Notes under the pieces: generated by a model
The model's input: the letters and a program-made list of their open reading frames with translations, nothing else
Databases searched by the model: none
What the model was told of the DNA's origin: nothing
In this document: in pieces, positions 8,864 through 20,500 of the stretch
Numbering within the stretch: the first letter of the stretch is position 1
How the letters are laid out: every line of letters begins with the position of its first letter
Assembly (NCBI GenBank): GCA_016715985.1
Contig: JADJXD010000001.1
Coordinates: forward strand, 682,001-746,000
DNA: 64,000 nt
Source: Saprospiraceae bacterium
Lineage (GTDB): Bacteria; Bacteroidota; Bacteroidia; Chitinophagales; Saprospiraceae
Direction: 5' to 3'
Program-made: the position numbers and the translations under genes

Positions 8864-9601
8864 ATGCCCGATATTACTAAAATAACCCCTTATAATGCAC
8901 CTGAAGAATCCAAAAAAGGACAGGTCACTAAGATGTTTGATAAAATTGCCCCTTATTATGACACTCTGAACAGAGTTTTGTCATTGGGAATAGACGTCTG
9001 GTGGAGAAAGGTAGCAATCCGAAAACTAAAAAAATATGAGCCAAAAATAATTCTGGACATCGCAACAGGTACAGCAGATCTCGCAATAGAAGCAGCCCGT
9101 GTGATCAAACCTACCAAAATAACAGGATTAGATATTTCTCCAAATATGCTGGAAATCGGGAGGGTTAAAATTGACAAAAAAAATCTTTCCCAAATTATAG
9201 AATTAGAAACAGGGGATTCAGAAAATCTCAGGTTTGCAGATGAGAGTTATGATGCAGTAATGGCAGCATTTGGTGTCAGGAATTTTGAAAATCTGGAAAA
9301 GGGACTTGAAGAAATGTTTAGAGTTTTGAGTGTGGGGGGAACACTGATGATATTGGAATTTTCAAAACCTACAATGTTTCCGTTAAAGCAACTCTTCAAT
9401 TCATACTTTAAATACATTTTACCCGTTATAGGTAAGATTCGATCTAAAGACCCTAAAGCTTATCAATATTTATATGAATCTGTTCAGGCATTTCCGGATT
9501 ATGAAAAATTTGCACAAATACTTGAAAAAACAGGATTTAAAAACACAAGCTATACCGCTTTAACTGCAGGAATATGTACTATTTATATTGCAAAAAAATA
9601 A
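8864..9601 (+). CDS. ubiE: Demethylmenaquinone methyltransferase (UbiE/MenG)
   Basis: 245-residue class I SAM-dependent methyltransferase that carries out the C-methylation step of menaquinone synthesis. Family signatures are present: VTKMFDKIAPYYDTLNRVLSLG near the N-terminus, SAM motif I LDIATGTADLAI, GLDISPNML, then AFGVRNFENLEKGLEE and LEFSKP. The start codon at 8864 gives the standard length. Its 3' end overlaps porT by 28 bp, a ubiE-porT order that is common in Bacteroidota and suggests co-transcription. Confidence 0.93.
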   Translation: MPDITKITPYNAPEESKKGQVTKMFDKIAPYYDTLNRVLSLGIDVWWRKVAIRKLKKYEPKIILDIATGTADLAIEAARVIKPTKITGLDISPNMLEIGRVKIDKKNLSQIIELETGDSENLRFADESYDAVMAAFGVRNFENLEKGLEEMFRVLSVGGTLMILEFSKPTMFPLKQLFNSYFKYILPVIGKIRSKDPKAYQYLYESVQAFPDYEKFAQILEKTGFKNTSYTALTAGICTIYIAKK

Positions 9602-10287
9602 TTTTCGTAGCACTCATATCTCTCCTTTGTGCCTTAAAACTGACCTCACAGATCGGAGCGAGAGATAATTATAATTACAGGGATTTCCAGAAAAAGCCAT
9701 ATTATTTTGGTATCAACATAGGATTTAATAATTCAGGATATAAAATCGGTCAATCGGGCTTTTTTATCAACAATGACAGTATCAGGGTGACGGAAGGAAA
9801 ATCAGAGATTGGTCTGAATATGCATATGATTACCAATCTTAAACTGGGAGATTATTTTGACTTTCGGTTTTTACCGGGCTTTTCTTTTGCTCAGCGAGGT
9901 TTTGAATTTACACAGGTAGAAGGAGGTAGTGTCGTGACCCGAAATATAGAATCTGTTTTTTTTGAGATGCCCTTTCACATCAGATTTAAATCAGAGCCGT
10001 ATAAAGATAAAAGAATGTTTCTGGTCGCCGGATTGAAATACAGTTATGATGTTCAGACAAATTCAAAATCAAGAAAGTCTCTTATCAAAATTTCACCACA
10101 TGATTTCCAGTATGAGATCGGATTTGGATTACAAATGTTCTATCCTTACTTTATTTTTTCTCCGGAAATTAAATTTTCAAGAGGTCTGGGTAACCTACTT
10201 ATTTATGAAAAAAACAGAAATGAAGCGAGAGTTTTAGAAAATGTAGTTTCACAGATATTCACTATTTCTTTCAACTTTGAAGGATAA
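9574..10287 (+). CDS. porT: PorT-like outer-membrane protein of type IX secretion
   Basis: 237 residues with a hydrophobic N-terminus (IIFVALISLLCALKLTSQ), followed by a predicted eight-strand beta-barrel with alternating aromatic residues. It matches PorT proteins in length, in the early YYFGINIGFN strand and in its position directly after ubiE. PorT is required for type IX secretion of proteins across the outer membrane. The start lies inside ubiE; no better internal start precedes the signal sequence. The adjacent MarR gene is convergent, ending at the next base. Confidence 0.8.
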   Translation: MYYLYCKKIIFVALISLLCALKLTSQIGARDNYNYRDFQKKPYYFGINIGFNNSGYKIGQSGFFINNDSIRVTEGKSEIGLNMHMITNLKLGDYFDFRFLPGFSFAQRGFEFTQVEGGSVVTRNIESVFFEMPFHIRFKSEPYKDKRMFLVAGLKYSYDVQTNSKSRKSLIKISPHDFQYEIGFGLQMFYPYFIFSPEIKFSRGLGNLLIYEKNRNEARVLENVVSQIFTISFNFEG

Positions 10288-10737
10288 TCAACCTCTCATT
10301 TTATCAAGTAAATCACTGATTTGTCCGTATTCTTCTTCTTCCAGTGATTTCAGGTTTTCTGCCAAAGCCGAAAGTTCTTCGTCAATATCATTAATGACAA
10401 CAAGTCCGGCTTCAGAGACATAAATATTCATCATCCTTCTGTTTTCAGGACAAGACTCTCTAACGATCCAACCAAATTTTTCAAGTTTGTCCAAAAGTCT
10501 GGTCAGGTCAGCACCTTTATCCAACATGACTTCTTTGATTTTGCCGGGATTGGAAGCCTGGGGACAGTTGCCCTTTACTATTCTGAGCACATTATAGTGC
10601 TGGCCCGTAATTTTGTATTTTGAAAATACTTTGTTGAAGCTGTCTCTGAAATAATTAGACGTATAAATCAGATTGATATAAGCCTTAAAAAAATTGTTTT
10701 TAAAATGCGTTTGGTTTATTTCTTTATTTATCTCCAC
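10288..10737 (-). CDS. MarR-family transcriptional regulator
   Basis: 149-residue winged-helix regulator. The helix-turn-helix covers about 47-95 (ITGQHYNVLRIVKG and KGADLTRLLDKLEKFGWIVR), with the wing at NRRMMNIYVSEAG. C-terminal helices would form the dimer interface. In family members the DNA-binding helix carries D-x-T-R-L-x-x-x-L-E/K, seen here as DLTRLLDKLEK. The adjacent cysteines (C72 region and SCPENRR) could be redox sensors, but that is speculation. No regulated neighbour is obvious. Confidence 0.88.
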   Translation of the reverse strand: MEINKEINQTHFKNNFFKAYINLIYTSNYFRDSFNKVFSKYKITGQHYNVLRIVKGNCPQASNPGKIKEVMLDKGADLTRLLDKLEKFGWIVRESCPENRRMMNIYVSEAGLVVINDIDEELSALAENLKSLEEEEYGQISDLLDKMRG

Positions 10738-10857
10738 TGCTATCCTGGTTTTCTCCCTACTTTAAATGATTACAAAATAGTTATTTCAAAGCATGAACAC
10801 CTTTTCTTAACGAATTAAACTATCATTTGTTTTAACAAAGGTTTTATTGTCAAATTT

Positions 10858-12612
10858 TTACTCTGCCTCCATCGGAGTGGAATCCATTGCAACATTGTTT
10901 TTCACTCTTCTAAGGCGGTAATACCAATCTATCAGAAATCCAAAATTAATCCGTATGTCTTTCAAAGCGAGCACAGAAAGGACAATACTGAATGGTAATA
11001 AGACCAGACAAGGCATCCATGCCGCCATAATACCGGTAATGCTATCCGTTTTTATCAGTTTTTCACCCATAATTGTAGTGATTATGAATAACATATAAAA
11101 TAAAATCGCTACCAGAAACGGATATCCATATCCGCCTTTTCGAATGATACTTCCCATGGGAGCTCCAATAAACAAAAATACGATACACACAAATGCCCAA
11201 CTATAATGTTGGTGAAACCTCAATAAATATTTTTGTTCTTTTGCTGAGTTGTCCAGATTAAAATTTTTCATCGTGGCCAATTCATCTCTGTCTCGTGACA
11301 ATTCTGACAAGGCCTGCGTCACAATGAGATTAAAATCCACCGAGTCAATCGTGGAGATAAATGATTTAGCTGAATCTATTACAGTATATTTTTGGTTAAC
11401 CAGCTTTTTGTTTTGAATCTCAGGGGTAATAGGTACAGATGAATTATTAATTGCAGTAGCTAAAGCAGACACCTTGGCTGATTTCAGCACTTTTACCGGC
11501 ATTTTACTTTTTGGTTTTTTGCTAAAAGAGCTAGATGATGTAGTCGTAGAATCTTGCTGATTTTGAGGTGAGAGCTTTGTATTTTGAGAGTGTACAATTG
11601 ATAACTCGCCTTTGGAATGACTTTCTTTAAGCAAATTCTGAGTACTGTCTTCTTCCTTTTTTTCGACTATTGACTCTTTGGTTTTAGATGATATATTATA
11701 TACTTCTACCGAAGGAAACAATAAATCCAACCTTTCCATTACCTTTTCTTTCTGAATATTGATGTTGGTGCGAAATGTATCAACCTCCCGAAGTATCTGC
11801 ACACCATTCATCATATCTTCTTTTTTGGAATTAAAATTCAGAATTCCATCATCGAGATCAAACTGACTCATATCAAAGGTCTTCACCCACTCATCAAAAT
11901 AAGTCCGCATAAAAGGAAGTTCAGACCGACCACCCTCTATAGATGATTTCTTTTCCATTTCCCGATACTGGATTCCCGTATCCAGCTTCATAATAAAATA
12001 CTTCCCTTCTTCAGCAGTGTACATCTCACCGCTTTTGGCAGATAAAAAATTTATCAAACTTTTATCATTGGGACTGTGATCGTAAATGAGAACGTCTTCA
12101 ATATCTCTCCCGTTTTTGCCAATATTCTTGACCCGGATGATATAATTATCAAAGGCATCATTGAAGATTCCCTGCTCTATGGATAAAGCTGATTTTTGTT
12201 TTCTAAGGGAAATAAATCTTTTCTGAAACTGAAGATTGGATGCCGGTTTTAGATAATTGGAAGCAAATATGGAAAATAAACCTACAAAAACAGCGATAAA
12301 CAATCCCGGCAACATCACTCTGAATAATGAAATACCGGCAGATTTCATACTGGACAATTCATATTTTTCAGACATATCGCCAAATACCATCACAGAAGAA
12401 ATGAGTATTGTAATCGGAACTGCAAGTGGTATGAGTGTCACACCATAGTAGAAAATGAGCTCCAGCATTTCGGCAATTGTAAACCCTTTACCCAGAATTT
12501 CATCTATGTACTTCCACAAAAACTGCATAATAAGGACAAACTCTGCCACAAAAAAGGATAGAATCGCAGGACCGACGAAACCGGTAGTAACTAACTTATC
12601 AATTTTTTTCAA
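10858..12612 (-). CDS. LptF/LptG-family LPS transport permease
   Basis: 584-residue inner-membrane protein of the YjgP/YjgQ family, which with LptB extracts LPS for transport to the outer membrane. Three hydrophobic segments lie at about 13-125, a large periplasmic domain at about 130-460 and three more segments at 475-560. The periplasmic part is longer than in E. coli proteins because of a Ser/Lys/Gln-rich insert at roughly 320-400. Bacteroidota usually have two such permeases; I cannot tell whether this is the F or the G partner. It is the last of a co-oriented run of four envelope genes. Confidence 0.88.
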   Translation of the reverse strand: MKKIDKLVTTGFVGPAILSFFVAEFVLIMQFLWKYIDEILGKGFTIAEMLELIFYYGVTLIPLAVPITILISSVMVFGDMSEKYELSSMKSAGISLFRVMLPGLFIAVFVGLFSIFASNYLKPASNLQFQKRFISLRKQKSALSIEQGIFNDAFDNYIIRVKNIGKNGRDIEDVLIYDHSPNDKSLINFLSAKSGEMYTAEEGKYFIMKLDTGIQYREMEKKSSIEGGRSELPFMRTYFDEWVKTFDMSQFDLDDGILNFNSKKEDMMNGVQILREVDTFRTNINIQKEKVMERLDLLFPSVEVYNISSKTKESIVEKKEEDSTQNLLKESHSKGELSIVHSQNTKLSPQNQQDSTTTSSSSFSKKPKSKMPVKVLKSAKVSALATAINNSSVPITPEIQNKKLVNQKYTVIDSAKSFISTIDSVDFNLIVTQALSELSRDRDELATMKNFNLDNSAKEQKYLLRFHQHYSWAFVCIVFLFIGAPMGSIIRKGGYGYPFLVAILFYMLFIITTIMGEKLIKTDSITGIMAAWMPCLVLLPFSIVLSVLALKDIRINFGFLIDWYYRLRRVKNNVAMDSTPMEAE

Positions 12613-12728
12613 TGCTGTTATTTATACTTTCTGATTTACCAATAACTGAAAAATTGTTTTTCATCCAAATCGGACTCATGCTAATTTCAATAACAAAATT
12701 AACTTTAGTTCGACACTTGACACCTATG

Positions 12729-13538
12729 TCATCCCAGCTTTTTTAAAACCCAATAATCCTGTTCCAATCCCCAAGTTGCTTTTTTGCCTTCATGATGTTC
12801 CAGAATTTCAAAATACTGACTCCACAATGGTATTAAATACAATGGTGGCTGAAAGGCCGTGAAAATTCTGTGACCTTCTTTGACGGCTCCTCTTACCACA
12901 AGTTTTCCCGAATCATATTGTCTGATTTCTGCGTCATTCAGAATACTTCTAAAAACTTCACCATGTGTGGTCAAAAAAGCTATTCCTTCGGGCTTCAGGA
13001 CACGAGCCAATTCTTTTATCCAGCTCAAATGATTTGGTTCAGACAAATGCGTAAAAATCGAAATGCCTATTATCAAATCGAACGTTTCATTTTTATAACC
13101 CAAAGGCGGATTAACACTATTAACGTTAAAAGTAACATTTTGTATATTCTTTTGACACCATTCAATGGTTGCTTTATTATAATCAGTGCCATGAATGACA
13201 GAATTCTGAAAACCAATATCCGGAAGGTGTCGTGCAATACGTGCCGGGCCACATCCCCAATCCAAAACAATTACCTCGGATGACTTTATATGCGGTTTTA
13301 CAATAGATAGAATCCACTGAGCAACTTCTTTCCCGCCCAAATAATACTCTCTGTAACTCATGTTAAAAGACTCAAAAAGCATATACGCAGGTGGTAATTT
13401 AACTTTCGGAAACTCATTTTTGAAAGCAGAATTATCACTAAAATTTTTGATATACTGGAATAAAAATTTTAACGAATTGACAAATCTCATCAATCCCGCA
13501 AATCTTAAAACACCCGCTATTTTTCCTTTAAAACTCAT
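12729..13538 (-). CDS. Class I SAM-dependent methyltransferase
   Basis: 269 residues with motif I VLDWGCGPARIARHL near residue 90, motif II HGTDYNKATIEWC, DLIIGISIFTHL and the post-motif RVLKPEGIAFLTTHG. The N-terminus has a basic, hydrophobic stretch typical of glycan- or lipid-associated methyltransferases. It lies 10 bp downstream of the glycosyltransferase gene in the same direction, so it may modify the same polysaccharide or glycolipid. Substrate unknown. Confidence 0.85.
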   Translation of the reverse strand: MSFKGKIAGVLRFAGLMRFVNSLKFLFQYIKNFSDNSAFKNEFPKVKLPPAYMLFESFNMSYREYYLGGKEVAQWILSIVKPHIKSSEVIVLDWGCGPARIARHLPDIGFQNSVIHGTDYNKATIEWCQKNIQNVTFNVNSVNPPLGYKNETFDLIIGISIFTHLSEPNHLSWIKELARVLKPEGIAFLTTHGEVFRSILNDAEIRQYDSGKLVVRGAVKEGHRIFTAFQPPLYLIPLWSQYFEILEHHEGKKATWGLEQDYWVLKKLG

Positions 13539-13548
13539 AAATAATTTC

Positions 13549-14538
13549 TTAGTGAAAAGGCAAAAATTTCTCTTTTTGAGTATGAATCAATCTTGGATTG
13601 GTCTTATTCAGATAATTATTATTCAGAACAGATTCATACTTTAAAATATAACTTTCAGCCATCAGACCTGAATTAAAATTGTCCGCAGCGTATTCATGAC
13701 ATTTCTTAGGAGCAAAAAATTGTCCGTTTTCGATGGCATCCACGAGTTCATTTTTGTACGCTGAAAGAAAACCAACATCCTTCCTTACAAGTTCGGGAAG
13801 TGAACCATAAGGTGTACTGTACACCGGACATCCGAAATACAAACTCTCAATAATAGCCAATCCAAATGGCTCATGCCATAAAACCGGGAAAACAAGTCCT
13901 TTTGAACCATTCATCGTACTATCTTTCAATGCTCCGCCTGCCAGTCCCAGAAATTTTATTCTCCTGCTCCAGGTAAACCTGAAACCCATGTTTATGTTCA
14001 ATCTGTAGCCGCCGATCACAGTAAGTCTTTCGTTTTTAGTACTCTTTATAATATCAATTGCACCTCTGACATTCTTTACACGCCAGGCAGCATTTCCGAG
14101 AAAATGATAATAACTTCTTTTTTGTTTCAAGTCAGGTTTTGAATAATCGTTCCAATCCAATCCGTTATACACAAATGACTCAGATCCATGTCTTGCAGCA
14201 TGATTGGCGGATACAAAAACTGTATTCCGATCCATCGGGTTGGTACCATTGGTATTCCCGTGTATAGTTATCAAATATGGTTTTCTGACTTCCGAAATAT
14301 CATCCGGTGTAAACTGAAAATGCACAATATCAATATCTTCAGGAATTTGATCACCTATTTTTCTGGATTCATCCATAAAAATTACTTTTGCAAAATCACA
14401 GGTAGAGCCTTTTTTAACAAGAAATGTCACTTCATGACCCTTTTGTGCCAGCTCCTTTCCGAGATACCATATCACACGTTCTGTACCTCCGTACAATGTA
14501 ACCGGAATGACACTATTGTTTACAATCAGAATTCTCAT
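13549..14538 (-). CDS. GT4-type glycosyltransferase
   Basis: 329-residue GT-B glycosyltransferase. The N-terminal domain starts MRILIVNNSVIPVTLYGG and contains GGTERVIWYLGKELAQKGH. The C-terminal nucleotide-sugar site is HEPFGLAIIESLYFGCPVYS followed by GSLPELV, the usual E-x7-E region of family GT4. It is slightly shorter than typical (about 360 residues). It is 19 bp from the macroglobulin gene upstream and 10 bp from the methyltransferase downstream, indicating an operon. Acceptor and donor are not deducible. Confidence 0.88.
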   Translation of the reverse strand: MRILIVNNSVIPVTLYGGTERVIWYLGKELAQKGHEVTFLVKKGSTCDFAKVIFMDESRKIGDQIPEDIDIVHFQFTPDDISEVRKPYLITIHGNTNGTNPMDRNTVFVSANHAARHGSESFVYNGLDWNDYSKPDLKQKRSYYHFLGNAAWRVKNVRGAIDIIKSTKNERLTVIGGYRLNINMGFRFTWSRRIKFLGLAGGALKDSTMNGSKGLVFPVLWHEPFGLAIIESLYFGCPVYSTPYGSLPELVRKDVGFLSAYKNELVDAIENGQFFAPKKCHEYAADNFNSGLMAESYILKYESVLNNNYLNKTNPRLIHTQKEKFLPFH

Positions 14539-14557
14539 CTTATATTGTCTTTTGCTG

Positions 14558-17500
14558 CTACTTCCCTGTCACTGTTATTTTGTCGCCCTGACTATGACTG
14601 CTGAATTCAGGTGCATACATACATTGAATTGTGGAAATGCCTGAAGAAAAAACACCTTCATGAACTACAATTAAAGGATATTCAAATACAAATGTTCCCT
14701 TAGGCAAATAATCCATAAAAAAGTGAGTTGCAATATCCTTCGTACTTTCATAATATCCCAATTGTCCCTGATATTTATAACCACTGATCACATTTACGGG
14801 CTCCAATCCGGATGCTCTCATATCTTTCATATGGACATATTCCATAGCTCTGTCAACTCTCAGTTCAATTCGAACTGTAAGCTTATCTCCCGGTGCGAGC
14901 TTGGTGTTGCTATCTATCAGTTGCAGTTGTGCTTTTGAAGCGTTTCCTGTATTTTTGTAAAGCTGCTTTTTCAACTTTAAAGGTGTATCTTCAAAACCCT
15001 TGATTTTGTCCAGGTCCTCAAAATACTGATAATAAGCAGCACCCCATGCTATACTTTTATTAGTATTTGTAATTGAAATGGAAGACATATCTTTTGTGAT
15101 TTCTGCGCCTTTCCAGGATTGTTTGAAATAGCCGGTACCGGCTTCTGTATTGTCCGGCCCGAAAGTCAAAGTTGAAGCACCTACCTGAATAACAGGACGA
15201 TTGTTCTCTCCTATCCACTCAGTGATTCCATCTTTTTCACCTTGAATCAACAGCGCATAAATAGCCGCTGCCGTACTTTTGGAGGTTTTCCAATGGTTGG
15301 TTTGTTTGTTTTTAAGCAACCATATTTTCATGTTGTCCAGATCTTCTTTATTATTTCCAGCTTCTGCAAATAGCTCAATCAACAAAGAATGTCTTTCAAT
15401 CGGTAACTGATACCAGAAATATCCCGAACCTTCATTCCAGTACATTCCCAATTCAGGATTTGAAAAAGATCGTTCTTTTAATGATTTCATGATGTCTTTG
15501 ATCGTGGCATTGCCTGAACGATGCAGAATCAAACCAATCATCGCCTGCATATAAAGAGAATTGTTCAGCCAGTATTTGTTAACTTGTGACATATAATAAT
15601 CAAAAGCCTCTTTGTTTCCCTGTTCAACCGGTACTTCAGGAAAAAAGGATCTGGTATAAAGATAATGCACTGAAAGATGATCAAGGTGATTGTCTTCCAT
15701 TTTTCCGCCCCCTTTCCGTATCTGCTCTTTTAATCTATCAAATCTTTCCTTTGTCCTTAAGTCTGTGTATTTCAGTGCATTCTGAACCCACTCATCAGAA
15801 GAAATGGAGGCAGGCAAGGCACCCAATTTTCTTAGATGACCCAGATTTTCCATTATGTTCTGTGTAATATATTCATTATCACGTCCTCCTGAAAACCACG
15901 CAAATCCTCCATTACTCAGTTGTCGTTGCTTGAGTTTTTCCAATGCTGTGGCAGATTCAGACTGCATTTTATTCAGGTCAAACAATAAGGCTATATTCCG
16001 TTTTTGTTCCGCTTCGGAAAGTGCCTGAACGACCCACGGCGTTTCTTCCAGCAATGCAGCTTTCAGTTCCTGATTTTTATGCAGATTGCTTTTTAAAGCA
16101 TCGCTATCTTTAGTATTTAGCCATTGTTTAAAAACTGCCTGAATTTTAGGATGCGTATTGGCTATTTTCCCCGCAAGAACATTGGCATAATACCGATTCA
16201 TAATCTGATCAGTGGATTCCCGGGGATATTCCATGATGTATGGCAATGCCTGTACTGCATACCAAACTGGATTGGATGTAAATTCAAAACTGTAATTAAA
16301 ATCTTTTTTAGTGGATGATGTATTCTCCTGCATGGATTTAAATACGAAGTTTTTCTTCGTATTGCCTTTTAAATGCATGGGCATTGTTTCCGTGACCAGC
16401 ATTCTGTTGCTGATGACAGGTACTGTATTTTCTTCTGCATCCGTGTGCAGATCAGATGACGCTGAAACCCTGTAAGTTAAGGCTTGTGTCAAACCTACCG
16501 GAATAATACAATCCCAATATAATCCTTCAGATCTGCCTTTATCTATCGTAAAATTAATTTTGGAAGTTCCTGATATTATTTTGGAAGTAACATCTTCCAT
16601 TGTCAACGCATCAAAAAATTGAATTACAGCAACACCTGATAATGTCTTATCAGACAGATTGGAAACCTTACCGCTAAATCGGATATTGTCTCCTTCTCTG
16701 AAAAATCTTGGTCCATTCGGGAATACCATCAATTCTTTTTGGGTTACGAGCGTCCTTTCATCATACCCCACTTCAAGACTTTTGCTATAAACCAAACTCA
16801 TCAATTTCCATCTGGTCAATGCTTCTTTCATTTTGAAAGTAAGAATGATATTACCATCTTTATCTGTATTGATATGAGGATAAAAAAAGACTGTTTCGTC
16901 CAATTCCGTACGGGCTTTGGTTAAAGACGGGATGGGTTTGGAAACGCTTTCTTTGTCTGAATCAGGAGCAGAATCAGTTGACATATCATTACCTCCTGAT
17001 GCCTCTGCTATCTCAGCTTCAACTGCCTGATTTTTTGCCACACCATCCATCATCATACCAGGAGCTGACTTGCTCATGTACCTTTCAGTCGATCGCTCAT
17101 AGTACATGCCCATATAATCAGACAATGGAATAAACATCGGATAAACCTTATCAACATAATATGATGTAATATTATTCCAATTATAAGCTAATGAGATAGC
17201 TGATTGTTGTTTGTATCCGGGTCTGTCAATCCTCAATGAAGGATAAGATGTGGGATAAAATCCGGAGTTCCAGCTATGGGAAGTGAACTGATCCAAAGAT
17301 GCGTCATACATAGAAGCCATCATTTCAGCAACAACTCCATCTTTTTTGGCACCAAGTATCTTTATTTTATATACTTCATCCTGACCAGGTAATAGTTTAT
17401 CTCTGAAAGTTTCAAATTCTATTTTTAAATCCTTATTTGTCCAGGGAACCGCAACGGAAATAGTCTGAAGATATGAACGGTTATTCCTGTTGTATAGAAT

Positions 17501-20500
17501 GTATATAGAAAATCCACCTCTGAGAGATTCATCCACCGGCATCGTGATATTATCATAATTACAAAGTTCTTCATTTTCTTCTCTTAAAATTTTCCCATCC
17601 TTTTCGATAATGACCTGGACAAAAGTACCTTTATCTGATGTACCGGTTTCGAGGGTCATCGTTTCTCCGGGTTGGAAACTTTCTTTATTGACCTGCGCAA
17701 AAGCTAATGAAGACTTTGGAAATACTTTTTTTGCAAAATCGGTGATCACCACAAATTGTTCATGATTGACGGGAACGCCGTCTTCATCTTGTGATTGAAG
17801 GACCATTTTATACACCCCTGATAATAGAACTTTGGATAAATTTTCCGGTTGATAGGTTGTAAAAGAATTATCAAAAACGAGTTTATCTGTTTTCCATTTG
17901 GAAATATCTGCCTGATCTTCATAATTTGGCGTGTAGTACCCCGGCTTTCTTCTGTTAAAGCCGATTGGCGTTTCAATCCTTTCAGTTGACCAATAAGGTC
18001 TAATTTCAGTTTTTGAAGGTTCTTTCAGCTTATAGATTTTCAGGTTTCCGGTTGCGTTGACCTTGTTACCCTGACCGTTGAATGCCTGAACTTCAAGATT
18101 TGGCAAATTTTTGACATCATGTTTTGCTGAAAAATTAGTACTCAACACAAATGCAGCATAACCACAAGTAACTACGGAACTTGCGCTTCTTGTTTCTCCT
18201 GTTTGATCTGTAATATCGGCAACTATTCTGAAATGATAAAATGGGTTTGATTCCGCTTTTTCTTTTAAGTCGGGCAATGCTTCAAAATCAATTTTAAAAA
18301 TACCCTGATTGTCCGTTTCAGTTTCACCGGTAGCTATCACTGTTTCAGGAGATTGATATGCCGACCTGTACCACCATTGCCACGGTCTGTACCTTGGCAT
18401 ACGTACTACCGTATAATTTACCTTCGCACCATCAATACTGCTGCCTGCAAGGGATAATGCTTTTCCTGTTACAGAAATCGTCTGATTAAGTTTGTAAGTA
18501 TAATCCAATGTATCAAATGTTACTTCAAAACGAGGTCTTTTATATTCTTCCACCTGAATATATCGTGTTCCGAAAGCTCTTGTACCTAAAGAAGCTTCCA
18601 GATAAAATGTACCTGAAAGTCTTCCCACCGGAATAGTAAAACTTCCTGAGAAGCTACCAAAATCATTCACGGGCACTTCAATGACTGACACTTCCTGACC
18701 ATTTGCATCTCTGAATAAAACTTTAGCCGTGCCGCCCTGGATAATCGAAGGAATTCCTTTGCTATCTTTCTTCAGAACAATACCTTTATAATATACGATC
18801 TGACCAGGTCGATAAATGGATCTGTCTGAATACAATTCAATAAATCGTTGTTCTTCCATCGCCCTTTGGAAATAATCCCCAACGTAATATGAAAGGTCCA
18901 ATTTATCTTTACCTTTCTCAAGCACTACTTTAGTGTTTCTATTTTCATGCAAGGAAGCAAGCACTTTTCCGTTTTTGTCACTTTTATATGAAGACAATAA
19001 TACATCGTTGTAAGACCTTGCTCCGGGAATATATTTTTGCTCAAAAATCTGGACGGTTACATCTTTAACCGGCTTTCCGGACTCTCTGTCTGTAATCAAA
19101 TACACCCTGTTTTTGTTATTTGTGTATGTGATAAATGAAAGATCTGATATATGGATGACAGAATAAAACAAAGCCGGTTCAGGAAATTTTTCATTGGGAG
19201 TCGTTTTTGCAATCACAACATATGTTCCGACAGGTAACTTATTTAATTCAGTTTCAAATCTTTTGCTTTGAAAGTTTTTATCTGTCTTTAAGAAAAAGGT
19301 AGTTTGTTGTATGGACTTTAATTTGAGCAGTTCACTTTTCAGTTTTTCATTATCCCATTGATTGTTTTTATTGAAAAATTCTTTTTCCGGCTGAACAACC
19401 GATACTACAACAGCCTCTACATTATTATGATCTAATGCTATTCGAATTTGGGAATTCGTGTTGTACACTTCTTCCGTCAATAATTGTATATTGGGTTGTT
19501 TAATCTGATCGATCAGATTTGTACATTTTATACTGCCATCTGACAAAGGATAAGCTTTAATAGCTTCTTCACATATATTGACAGCTTTTTGATTTGCTAA
19601 AGTATCATCTGTCTGATTTTTAGTATGAAGGGCAAGGTGATACCGCAATGTGGAATAATAATCAATGTCTTTGTGCTCTTGTGATAAAGTTTGAAGACTA
19701 TTTTCAAATAACTTATTCTTGTCCGTATGAGTACTATGGTTAAAAACAAACTGCAGTCTTGCGAGGTCATATTCTGCCAATGCATACCTGTTTCCACTTT
19801 GCATGTGCATTTTTATCAATGTACGATATATCTCCAAAGCTTTAGAAAAACCGGTTTCAGTAAATTCTTTATCAGAAGGTAACAATATAAAAACACTTCG
19901 CTCTGAAAACAGCAATGAATTGCCGGTAACTACGCCTTTGGTATCTTCATTATTGACAAAGGAATTACTGTTAAAATAATGTATGGCTCTGTCTGCCAGT
20001 ATTTCATAAACAGAAGACCTGAATTGCAAGGTTGTGGAATCATAAGTATTTAAAATGGTTTTATAAGCATCTGTAGGGATGGTTGATAATTCAGGTGATG
20101 ACAGAGATGTGAAATAATATTCAGATATTTTTTTCTGGAAATCACCACTACTCCATGTTCTGAAATCAGATTTATCTCCGCCAGACATTTCTGAACGCTG
20201 TGATATACTATACCTGTTATTGGAAAAATACGAATCATACAATTCAGCGAGATAACCATAGGCAATATTTTTGACCGGTGGTTTAGTATCCTGAATCAAC
20301 TTCTCAAATCTTAGAATCGATGCTTCCATACCACTTTCATCAGTTGACATATCTACCCTAGAAAGAAAAATCATACATTTGACTAATTGGGGATCATTTT
20401 TTTCCTTTTTTGCTGCGACCAGAATCTCTTCAATTTTTACCAATGCAGATTTAGGCAGCCCTTTGTTAAACAAAGCATCTACTTCAGACCAGGCTTTTTC